Shown piece after piece: positions 11,546-23,900 of a DNA stretch of 64,000 bases (positions are counted from its first letter, which is position 1; each line of letters begins with the position of its first letter). The stretch is from Lytechinus pictus. Its lineage: Eukaryota; Echinodermata; Echinoidea; Temnopleuroida; Toxopneustidae. Below the pieces are notes generated by a model. The model ran no database searches. It had not been told where the DNA came from and saw only the letters and a list, made by a program, of their open reading frames with translations. Made by a program: the position numbers and the translations under genes. The DNA lies in assembly GCF_037042905.1 (NCBI RefSeq), contig NC_087247.1, positions 58,675,920-58,739,919 on the forward strand. Reading direction: 5' to 3'.

Positions 11546-11806
11546 ATAGATTGGAGTATGTAACCAAAATACTGAGTCTAAACAGATTTTGAATTTCCCT
11601 GTAGAATAAAAAAAATTAAGACTTTGAATCAACCAGAGAGCTGTCACCACATGCTGTCATAAAATTGGAAAGAATGTCATAATTACTGAATACAATATTG
11701 GGATTTTCTTAGGGATCTGAAAAGTTGTCTAGATTGGTGTCACCTCATCTAGTGAAGAAAGCTGAAGTAAAGAATTTATGTGACAACATTGTCATGAAAT
11801 TTACAG

Positions 11807-11812
11807 TTTATT
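11807..11812 (-). terminator. Candidate proximal polyadenylation signal, gene 2
   Basis: AATAAA on the minus strand 151 bp past the stop codon. A distal alternative at 9061-9066 is described separately. Confidence 0.35.
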
Positions 11813-11962
11813 AAAAAAAAAAAGTGGTCAAATGAGAAAAACTGAAAGATGGGCTTATAAGTATATGGCTTTTGATTTAATAAGGTTTTTGTCAGAGAGG
11901 GTAGCTCTCTGTTTACAATACACCAACAATCTTTTTAGGCCTACTACATCTTGCCTATCATC

Positions 11963-14900
11963 TTAGCAAGGATCATAACCCTGTCTTTCTAGTTTCTTGG
12001 TAGCTCTGGCACACCTCCATTTCAATAGCTTAGTCTTTTGAAATTTGCATTGAGACCGACAGGTAAAGGCTGGTTGACCCTTCTCTGTGAAAAACCATGT
12101 GTCTTCTCTGTTGGTGAAGCAGTCATCATAGTCCATGGTACCTTCCCATTCACAGACACCGGTATCTGGACGGGGCTTGCAGAAGGAATATAGGGTCTCA
12201 CAATCCTCACCACCATATGTATCTGAAGGGATAGGATTATAGAAACACCCTTGAGGACTCCATAGTCCGGACTCCTCACCCAACTCAGCCTCAAGACCAC
12301 CAAAGTACTTGGTAGTACCAGCTCCCTGGATCTAGATAAAATGAAAATAGAATTTGTTAAATGTTGAAGTATTTCTATTATTGTAATTGAAGAAGGGGCA
12401 CCCTGAACTTCATCGCATACATTCGTAATTCCGAAGGTTCGGATATTCCGAAGGTTCGTTATTCCGAGGGTTCGTAATTCCGAAGGTTCGTTAGCCCGAA
12501 AGTGAAATGAGGTTCGTAATTCCGAAGGTTCGTTAGTCCGAAAACAAAATGAGGTTCGTAATTCCGATGGTTCGTTAGTCCGAAAATGAAATAAGGTTCG
12601 TTTATCCGAAAATTAAATAAGGTTCGTATTTCTGAAAATAAAACTAATACATTTTGGTAACGAGAACAGTGCTCATGTCTTTACAAGATAACAGGATATT
12701 ATGCAATAATAGTAATAACGAACGATGATATAAATGTGTGTGTTGTGGCCAAAGCATGTATTGCATTAACCCTATCCAGGCCGGGGGGGGGGGGCCTCCG
12801 AGGCCCCCCCCCTCAACAATTCGCGCAATATTTTCGCCGTGCGAAATTTTTTGACCGCGCCACTCACTGACTTTTTACTTTCAAGTCTTGCGCAACTTTT
12901 GAGACCAGTTTTGCATCACCCGGGTACGCGGTTTCGAAATTACGCAACATTATGTAAGTGCATGTCAGACCAAAAATTGCTCAAAAACGTGATTTTGTGT
13001 ACAAAGTCAATGCAAATTGTGTTTTCAACCAAAAATCATAAATGTATGATTATTTTTAGTTTTGCTGGTTCAAATGTATTCATTTTATGCTGTTTATGAT
13101 CTCAGAAGAGTCCCCAACAAATTTCATTGAAAAAACAATGAAAAACAAAAGGTCCAAAAAACAAAGAAATACATAAGAAATTGCAAAAAACAATATAATA
13201 CATAAGAAATTGATCTGATATCACAATTTTTTTAATGTACACTTGCTAAGAACACCACAAAGAGTTTCTAAACAAAAATTAGAACATTTGGAGCTTTATT
13301 TAGAGGGAAAAGTATGATTTCGCATACTAATTACGCATAAATTAGCATAATCACTTAATAGCAATTTGTATGAAATAAATTACTATACAATTTTGTAGAT
13401 TATGTCCCAGACAACCTGCGTGCCAATTTCCGGCGCGATCGCGCGGCCAACGGCCGAGATCTCAAGGGGGGCCTGGGAGGCCCCCCCCCCCCCCGGCCAT
13501 ATGAACTCCCAAAATACCCCGGCCTAGATAGGGTTAAGAATAGGCGCCCGGATCAAGCATATGCTTAATTTTGATTTTAACTGAGCAATTGCTGCCTCAG
13601 CAAATGGTTTAAGGATGCATGGGATTCAGTGTGTTGGTCACGTGCGAGTAACCTCCAGATAATAGGATTTTTATTGGAGGGGATGTCATTTTTGTCTCAC
13701 CTGCATAGCAGAGTGAGACTATAGGCGCCGCTTTTCCGACGGCGACGGCGACGGCGGCGGCGGCGGCGGCGGTGGCGGCGACGGCGGCGGCGACGGCGAC
13801 GGCGGCGTCAACACCAAATCTTAACCTGAGGTTAAGTTTTTGAAATGACAGCATAACTTAGAAAGTATATGGACCTAGTTCATGAAACTTGGCCATAAGG
13901 TTAATCAAGTATTACTGAACATCCTGCCTGAGTTTCATGTCACATGACCAAGGTCAAAGGTCATTTAGGGTCAATGAACTTAGACCATGTTGGGGGAATC
14001 AACATCAAAATCTTAACCTAAGGTTAAGTTTTTGAAATGTCATCATAACTTAGAAAATATATGGACCTAGTTCATGAAACTTATACATAAGGTTAATCAA
14101 GTATCACTGAACATCCTGCATGAGTTTCACATCACATGACCAAGGTCAAAGGTCATTTAGGGTCAATGAACTTTGGCCGAATTGGGGGTATCTGTTGAAT
14201 TACCATCATAACTTTGAAAGTTTATGGATCTGATTCATGAAACTTGGACATAATAGTAATCAAGTATTACTGAACATCCTGTGCAAGTTTCAGGTCACAT
14301 GATCAAGGTCAAAGGTCATTTAGGGTCAATGAACTTTGGCCAAATTGGGGTATTTGTTGAATTACAGCCATAAATTTGAAAGTGTGTTGGTCTAGTTCAT
14401 AAAACTTGGACATAATAGTAATCAAGTATCACTGAACATCCTGTGCGAGTTTCAGGTCACATGATCAAGGTCAAAGGTCATGTAAGGTCAAAGAACTTTG
14501 GCCACGTTGGGGGTATTTGTTGAATTGCCATCATATCTCTATAAGTGTATTGGTCTAGTTCATAAAACGTGGAAATAAGAGTAACCAAGTATCACTGAAC
14601 ATCTTGTGCGAGTTATAGTAGTTTTCAAAATCAGCACTGCTGCTATATTGAATCGCGTGATGCAGGTGAGACGGCCAGAGGCATTCCACTTGTTAATAAT
14701 AGCTTCTGCTGGTAATAAAAATAACAATAATACTAATGATGATCATAATAATCCAAACGATGATCATAATAAAAATGGTAATAAAGAATATAAATGTTAA
14801 TACAATTTTATTGATCGTCATGCCTAGTGTTATCAATGTTAATCCTTTTTTCATGATTACAAAAAATGCTCAGAATGTTTACTTTTTATGTGGGGCGTTG

Positions 14901-17900
14901 TGGCCCAGTGGATTAGTCTTCTGACTATAAAACAGAGGATCATAGGTTCGAATCCGAGCCATGGCGTATTTTCCTTCAGCAAGAAATTTATCCACACTGT
15001 GCTGTACTCAACCCAGGTGAGGTGAATGGGTACCAGGTAGGAAGAAATTCGTTAAATGCCTTCCTTTGGGCGCCTAGGCAGCCCATCTAAGGCTGGGGTA
15101 ATAATAATGGCAGGGCCCGCTTGGAGAACAGTTTTCAGATCTGAAGTGGCTTCCATTGGTAAATAATACCAATATTATTATTATTATTATGTCTTATTAG
15201 GCCTACATGAGATTTCCAAAAGTTTGAGCCCGTGATTCGCTCGCAACATCTCACAAGGATGCCCTTTTAACAGTAATTAGGTCCATAATTGACCAAAAAG
15301 CGAGTTTTACAACTTCAGATTTGACATTTTCTTCCACAGACAGCGCTTGCTCGCTATGCTTGCTCACGAAAAATAAAACCTAAATATATATCTTATCAAT
15401 TAAAAAAACTTAATTACTACAAAACACACAACTTCTTTACACAGATGATAATCTCATGGTGAAAATATCCGTTTGCACCAAAATGACCGATTGGCATATA
15501 AGTGCAACTTTTTTGGCTTTGCCCCCCCCCCCCAAAAGGAAAATATGTTCCGCCGCCCCTGGTTGAAACATGTATCGTCTTCATGGCTAACTGCACAAAT
15601 TCCTTAAAGGGAAATGAAACCTTTTGTACAAGTTGGCTTGTGTCGAAACAGAAAAAGAATAAGAACAAAGAAAATTTGGGAAAAATCGGACAAATAATGA
15701 CAAAATTATGAGCATTTGAATATTGCAATCACTAATTAGTCCGGGTTATGATTGAGCAAGGTGCCACAAGAAAAAGGAGAAATTTTCATATAGTGCCTCT
15801 GGACCAGTTTTTTACGCTGAATATGAATATATGAGGTAACCAGGCTGTATCCTGAAAATTAACCCGTGAGGGCGCTTTTTTCAAAATGGCCGCCAAATTT
15901 TCAGAACATTTGAATTTTCGTACATAGATTTTGACATAAATATTCCATTGCCACAAAATTAGTGTCATATGAAAGACAAATAAATTTTCTACAATTTGGT
16001 ACTATTTATAGGGGATAAGTAGGTCATTTGGCTGAGATTTTAAGTAGAAAACTGCATTTTTGTCATTTTTTCCCAAAAATTGAAAATTTAGCAAATACAT
16101 GATTTTACATAATTCTGAGAAAAATGAATGAATTACCTTGAAATGTTCCAGAAAACTTAATTGACATACTATTATCATGTGGATGAAATTCCAACTCTGT
16201 ATCATTCTTCTTAGCAAATTTATAAGGTATCAAACTTGAATACTTCAATTTCAGAAATGTCGCTTTTTGTATGCATTTCCATAGACTAATACGTATAACA
16301 TGTACATGTACATGTATAATATGTATAATGTATAGTTTAATAAAATTTAAAGGCAATTATCTCCGCTTTTTAACCACTTGGAGAGTTAAGAGTAGGCTTT
16401 TCTCTATCAGCTACATAAAACAAAATGTTGGCACATCGAGGCCTAACACTCTCATGGGGTGGGGGTGTCGAAGCCCCCCCCCCCCCACCCCCTTTGGCTA
16501 TATCATGTTGTTGTATATTGCCTATTGGAAAATCACTATTTTTTGAAGCACCCATTGAGGCAAAAGGCATTTCTGCTATACAGTACAGCCACTTTAATTA
16601 CTTTGAAACCACTTGGAGAAAAGAGTAAGCTTTGTCATGTTTGTTCTACCCGCTATATCAAAAGAAGTGGCACGTACATCGAAGCCAACCCCTCTCGGGG
16701 GGGAGGGCGCTGGGGAAGTCACCCCTCCCCCTTTTGCTTATTGCCAATGTATTTGGAAATTCACCATTTTGGACCCAATATTGAGGCAAAAAAGCGTTTG
16801 TGCTTTATAGTATTTTATCAATTTGAGAGAGTAGAGTTTGTTCTACCAGCTACATAAATAAGCGCTAGCACATCGAACCCTAGCCCTCTCAGGGGCTGTC
16901 TAAGTCACCCCCTCCTCTATATCATGTATGTTGCCTATTTATTGGAAATTTCACCATTTTGGATCACCCATTGAGGCATAAGGGCGTTTCTATATCATAC
17001 AGCCAATTTTATTTTCTTGCAATTACTTTGAGAGAAAAGCGTAGGCTTTGCTCTATCAGCTACAAATTATTAAGAAGCGCTGGCACATCAAAAAATATCC
17101 CTCTCAGGCGCTGTCTAAGTCAACCCCTCCCCCTCTATATCATGTATGTTGCCTATTTATTGGAAATTACACCATTTTGAATCACCCATTGAGGCAAAAG
17201 TGCGTTTCTACTATATAACCAATTTCATTTTCTTGCAATGACTTGTAGAGGAAAGAGTAGGCTTTGCTCTATCAGCTGCATATAAACAAGTGCTGGCAAA
17301 GAAAAGCCTACTCCTTCCGGGATGCTGCTGAAATCACCCAATCCCTTTTGCATTATAACATATTTATTGAAAAATTCACCATTTTGGAGCCCCCATTTAG
17401 GCAAAAAGGCGTTTCTGATATAGTTCTGCCACTTTTACTGCCTTGAAACCACTTAGGGAGGAAAGAATAGGATTTGCTTTATCAGCCACATATAAAGAAG
17501 TGCTGGCAAATAAAAGCCTACCCCCTCCGGGAGGCTGTTGAAATCACCCCACCCCTTTTGCATTATTGCCTATTTATTGGAAAATTCACCATTTTGGAGC
17601 CCCCATTTAGGCAAAAAGGCATTTCTGATATAGTTCTGCCACTATTACTGCCTTGAAACCACTTAGGGAGTAAAGAATAGGTTTTGCTTTATCAGCTACA
17701 TAAAAAGATGTGCTGGCAAATAAAAGCCTACTCCCTTTCGGGGACTGTCGAAATTACCCCCCCCCTTGAAATTCACCATTTTGGAGCCTCCATTGAGGAA
17801 AAAAGGCGTTTATGATATATAGTTCTGCCACTTTTAAATCCTTGAAACCACTTAGGGAGGAAAGAATAAGCTTTGCTTTATCAGCCACATATAAAAAAGT

Positions 17901-20900
17901 GCAGGCAAACAGCAGGAGGCTGTCGAAATCACCCATCCCTTTTGCATTATTGCCTATTTATTGAAAAAATCACCACTTTGGAGCCCCCATTGGGGCAGAA
18001 AGTCATTTCTGATTATGTTTCTGCCTTGTTTCACCCTTGAAAACTCTTGGAGAGAAAAAATAGGCTTTGCTTTAACAGCTTCATATAAAGACATGTTCGC
18101 AAATAAAAGCCTATCCCCATCAGAGGGCTGTTGAAATCACCCCACCCTTTTTCATTATTGCTTATTTATTGGAAAATTCACCATTTTGGAGCCCCCATTG
18201 AGGCAAAAAGGCGGTTCTGATATATAGTTCTACCACTATTACCGCCTTGAAACTACTTGGAGAGGAAAGAGTAGGCTTTCCTCTAACAGCTACATATAAA
18301 GAAGTGGCTCTACTATTATATACCAGAAACACTTTTTTGCCTCAATGGGGCTCCAAAATGGCGAGTTTTCCAATGAATTGGAAAAAATCGTAAAAAAGGT
18401 GGGGTAACATCTATATAGTCCCCTGAAGTGGGTCAGGCTTCGATATGGCAGTAATTCGTTATATATAGCTGAAAGATGGGAACCTACTCTTTCCTCTCCA
18501 AGTGGTTTCAAGAAAATGAAATTGGGTGTTTTATACAGCAGAAGTGCATATCGCCTCAATGGGGGCTCAAAAATTGTGAATTTTCAAATAATTAGGCAAT
18601 AATGCAAGAGGGGTGGGGTGATTTGACAGCCACCAAGATAGGTAAGCTTCAATGTGCCAGCACTTCTTTGTAGAGCAAAGCATATTCTTTCCTCCTTAAT
18701 TGGTTTCAAGGCAATAAAAGTGGCAGAACTTTATATCAGAGATGTCTTTTTACCTCAATGGGGGCTCAAAAAAGGTGAATTTCCAATAAAGGTAATAACG
18801 CAAAGGGGTGAGGGGGTGATTTCGACAGCCCGCAGAAGGGGGTAGGCTTTTATTTGCCAGCACAAAATTATGTAGCTGATAGAGCAAAGCCTATTCTTTC
18901 CTCTCTAAGTGGTTTCAAGGCAATAAAAGTGGCAGAACTATATATCAGAGACGCCTTTTTGCTTCAATGGGGGCTCCAAAATGGTGACTTTTCAACAAAT
19001 AGTCCAAAACCGAAAATTAGTGGGGTAACTTCTACAGCCGCTTGAAGGAGATACGCTTTGATTTGCCAACACTTCTTTATATGTAGCTGATAGAGCAAAG
19101 CCTACTATTTCCTCTCCAAGTCATTGCTAGAAAAGAAATTTGCTGTACTATATAGTAGAAACGCCCTTTGCCTCAATGGGTGATGCAAATTGTGACTGTC
19201 CAATAGTCAATTACCGAAAATTGGTGGGGTAAATTCTACAGCCCCCTGAACATTCTGAAGGGGATAGGCTTTGATTTGCCAACACTTCTTGATATGTAGC
19301 TGATAGAGCAAAGCCTAATCTTTCCTCTCCAAGTCATTGCAAGACAATAAAATTGGCTGTACTATATAGTAGGAACGCGCTTTTGCCTGAATGGGTGATC
19401 CAAAATGGTGAAATATCCAATAAATCGGCAATATACATGATATAGAGGGGGAGGGGGGTGACTTAGACAGCCCATGAGAGGGCTAGGGTTCAATGTGCCA
19501 GTGCTTATTTATATGTAGCTGGTAGAACAAACTCTACTCTTTCCTCTCTAAGCGGTTTCAAATCAATAAAATGGGGTGTACAACAAAGCACACACGATTT
19601 TTGGCCTCAATGTTGGGTCCAAAATTGTGAATTTTCAAATAAATTGGCAATATTAAGCAACCCCCCCCCCCCCCCCCCCGAGAGGGGTAGGCTTCGATGT
19701 GCCACTTTGTATGTAGCTGGTAGAACAAAGCCTATATACTCTTTCCTCTCCAAGTGGTTTCAAAGCAATCAAAGTGACTGTACTGTATAGCAGAAATGCC
19801 TGTTTTTGCTTCAATGGGTGCTCCAAAAAACAGAGATTTTTCCAACAAATAGGCAATATACAACAACATGATATAGCCAAGGGCAAGGGGGGGGGGTGAC
19901 TTCGACACCCCCACCCCATGAGAGGGTCAGGCCTTGATGTGCCAACATTTTGTTTTATGTAGCTGATAGAGAAAAGCCTTCTCTTAACTCTCCAAGTGGT
20001 TAAAAAGCGGAGATAATTGCATTTAAATTTTATTAAACTATACATTATACATATTATACATGTACAGTACATGTTATACGTATTAGTCTATGGAAATGCA
20101 TACAAAAAGCGACATTTCTGAAATTGAAGTATTCAAGTTTGATACCTTATAAATTTGCTAAGAAGAATGATACAGAGTTGGAATTTCATCCACATGATAA
20201 TAGTATGTCAATTAAGTTTTCTGGAACATTTCAAGGTAATTCATTCATTTTTCTCAGAATTATGTAAAATCATGTATTTGCTAAATTTTCAATTTTTGGG
20301 AAAAAATGACAAAAATGCAGTTTTCTACTTAAAATCTCAGCCAAATTACCTACTTATCCCCTATAAATAGTACCAAATTGTAGAAAATTTATTTGTCTTT
20401 CATATGACACTAATTTTGTGGCAATGGAATATTTATGTCAAAATCTATGTACGAAAATTCAAATGTTCTGAAAATTTGGCGGCCATTTTGAAAAAAGCGC
20501 CCTCACGGGTTAATTTTCAGGATACAGCCTGGTTACCTCATATATTCATATTCAGCGTAAAAAACTGGTCCAGAAGCACTATATGAAAATTTCTCCTTTT
20601 TCTTGTGGCACCTTGCTCAATTATAACCCGGACTAAATGCTATGGAGATCCATTGGCAATGCGACAAGGATGTGTGATGTCACATGTGAACAACTTTCCC
20701 TTTGAATGACTATAAGATACCCCCAAAATGGCTCATTTTGCTTTTTCTTAAGGTGATACAAACTCTTCATCCATGATGTATTCTTTGAAAATCTGTATTA
20801 CATGCTCTCCAAAAGAAAGAACACATGATCTACTGATAGATGTGATAGAGAGGCAGTTTAAGTGAAATATATACTAAAGTAGCGGTGGGGAGAATTGTTC

Positions 20901-23900
20901 ACAACTGACATCACACATCTATGTCGCATATTGCCAACAGGAGGATCTCCATAGCATTAGTGATCGCAATATTCAAATGCTCGTAACTTTCTCATTATTT
21001 GTCCGATTTTCTCAAACTTTTGATTCTCCTTTAACATGTCGCTTTTAGATCAGGTCAGAGCTTATATTTCAAATTTCTGATCGCGCGTCTTGCTCTCAGT
21101 TACATAGGCATCTTGTTTTGAAGATCACAAACATATTGCCCATCATATTTTTAAAAAAATTATAGCGAAGTCGCGCTCGCATTATTTGAAAAGGGCTTAT
21201 GATATTATTACATATTTACTTTATTTTATAAGAATAAAGCTAATTATTGACTGTTAGGACTACCCTTTCAAAGAAAGAAAGAAACAAAAATCAACTTTGA
21301 GCTGCCGATCGGGGAAATTATGGGCGAACAAATTTCGCCCCCCCCCCCCTATTGGCGAAAGTTGGATCTGCCGGGGGGGGGGGGCAAGGGCAGACCTGCC
21401 AACCAGTACGTTTTAGCCGTATTTAGTACGTTTTTGCAGTCAAAATACGGCAGTACGTTTTTTCTTTTTTTTAAATACAAAATCGTAATTTCTTGAGAAA
21501 AATCATCTCTATATGTCTCTATTTCATAAAACGTACACAAATAGGGTTATTAGATCAATGTAATTTCAGGTAACTTGTTTTTTTTTTCAATCATTTTGTA
21601 AAAACCAGGGTGAGATATACACAAGTTTCAATGGTTTTTTTTTTCATCTGCAAGAGCAGTGCGCATTTTAGCTTGCATGCAGCTTGAGCGCCGTGATGGG
21701 CGAGTGCACCAAGCATTTTATTATGAAATACACTTTTTTGGGGGAAAATACAGTTTTTTGTATCACAGAATACAGTTTTTCATTCCCAGAGGTTGGCAGG
21801 TCTGCAAGGGGCACTTGAAAGAAATAACAAGGAAATAGAAAATCATCCGTGTTCATCCTTGCCCTGTAGCCACCTTGTACATCAGTGTAGCTACCTAATG
21901 CATCCAGGAGGCTCCTTTAAAGAAAGGGAGGTCCTTATTAATACCAGCTATATGCGGGATCAAAATTTTTCCATTGTTTGTGTACTTGAAGAATAGTCTG
22001 TGTTCATGGCTATGTATTCATACACTTTGGACGTTATAGTCTTGGTCAATGCTCTAGAAATATCCCAGAAGATAACGTAAAAGCCACAGTGATTGTCCAT
22101 GTATAAGGACCCAATAACATCCGTGTTGACTCCCGGTAGCTTATCAAGCAGATCCCTAGAGCTACCTTGTCCATCTTTGTAGACAGTGCTTTTCTGTACG
22201 TTTACGTGTAAATACCCAGTTAAATCCGTATTCACTCTGGCAATGCTAGAAAAAACATTAATTCGGTACCCCGGATCACCAGGGACTGCAGAGATACATG
22301 ATGATCTGTGTTGCATCCTTGAAGGTGTAATAGGGGCTTTAGCATGACTTGATCCATGCGGTGCTGCCTTTTTCTTATAACCCATGCAACTGGGAATTTA
22401 AATGAAACTTTTAAGTCACACTTAAATCTTTGTGAGGTACCCCCTGGTGTAAAAAAGGGTACTTTACTGGATCTGACTACCCTAAAATTTTTGTCAATTT
22501 TTCTCTAATCGTAGGCCCTATCTATAATCTGCAACTGAAATGAACTCTAAACTTGTACTGAAATAATCATATGAGCAGTTTTATCACATACAAGTGCAAA
22601 ATTGGAAAGATGTTCTTACCGTACAGAAATCACATTGGTCCTTATATCTATTCTTGAATCCCCTTCGCTGATCTACTGTTAAGTTGTCATATTTCATGGC
22701 GATACCATCACATGAGCTAATAATTAGCAGTTCATCTATGACCTTTCCTAAAACAACACAAACAAAGAGAATAAAAGCAAAGTAATAGGTCATCTTTTCT
22801 AAAGAAGAAGAAAAGAAAGTATGGGAGGAAGTACCTTTTTTATGCACATTCTTTACTGCACATATAACCAGACCAAGATGCAGCGAAAAGCAATTATCAC
22901 AATAGCATATTTCCATTTATATATATTCCCATTAATATATATATGATTATATCCTACATAGATTGAATCCTGTATAGTGATTGGTTCAAATAGCATCATG
23001 TGAACAAATATATTTCAACTATGATGTTGCATGACGTCAGACCTCGATATATTTTTCGCTATACCAATATTCTGACGTCATAATTTCAGAAAACTGGATA
23101 TTTAGCTAAACTCTCGGGCGCACTGGCAAGCGAGCTCTCTCTCCAGGGCAAGTCCCGCGATGCATCGGCACAGGCACTAATCTGTGTTCCGCTGAGCGCG
23201 GTGGCTCGGAGAAAAGTAGGTAATTCAAAGCAAGTAATTGGACTTTGCAAGCTCAGCGCATAGATTTTGGTTATAAATTATTAAAAGTAGGATATAAAAC
23301 AAATTTATCAGGCGTTTCATTCGAAAGCATAGTGGAAATTATTAATCCTCGGTTGGACTGGCAAAACTACTACATTTAAAATATTAATTGCTAGACCAAC
23401 CTCGGATAAATAATTCCACTATACTTTCTCAAAGCCTGATATATTTGTTTATTATATACAGAGTCATGTCTACATATTTGCAAGGAATGTTGAGCAAATA
23501 GCATGCCAGGACAAAGTTTCTGCTGGTGGCTTTGAACTTTGTTCAAAAGAATTTTATTTGCTGTTACTCATTCTCATCTTAAACTTCCTTGGTTTTACAG
23601 TGATTCAAATTTTGTATTACAAAAAAATTTAAATCAAAAGTAGTTCATAAAGAACACTTTAAGGCTAATCGGGAACAGATTTAAATGAAAATACATAGAA
23701 AGTAGAACAAACATTAATTTGTGTCACTTAATTTTTTGTTCTTTAAGTTCTTTGTAATTGTTATTTCATGGATTTCCACCTATCATTGTTATATAATAAT
23801 GATGAATATGTTACCGAAAAATGCAATGCAAGCCAAAAGATGAGGGAAACCATGGATTTTTCTGTAAAATTAGGAAGGTATTCAGGTGGAGACAGAATAC

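Noticed and set aside
11369-11650. Tyr/Ile-rich protein frame
   Set aside because: Produced by TA dinucleotide repeats.
12022-12303. 93-codon frame overlapping gene 2 exon 4
   Set aside because: Out-of-frame shadow on the same strand; the 11963-12331 frame matches the paralogs.
12420-12640. Regular short repeats resembling a CRISPR array
   Set aside because: Spacers are themselves repetitive, units vary in length, the context is an intron of a eukaryotic gene, and no cas gene is present.
13609-13854. Ala/Val-rich protein frame
   Set aside because: Produced by the GGCGAC/GGCGGC microsatellite.
16002-20370. 71-residue protein frames found identically at 16002-16217 and 20155-20370, plus many 60-residue frames between
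   Set aside because: They are mirror images in the inverted arms and tandem units of the foldback element, with no family similarity.
21960-22385. 141-codon minus-strand frame
   Set aside because: No domain, no splice partners in phase, and it lies in a transposon-rich intron.
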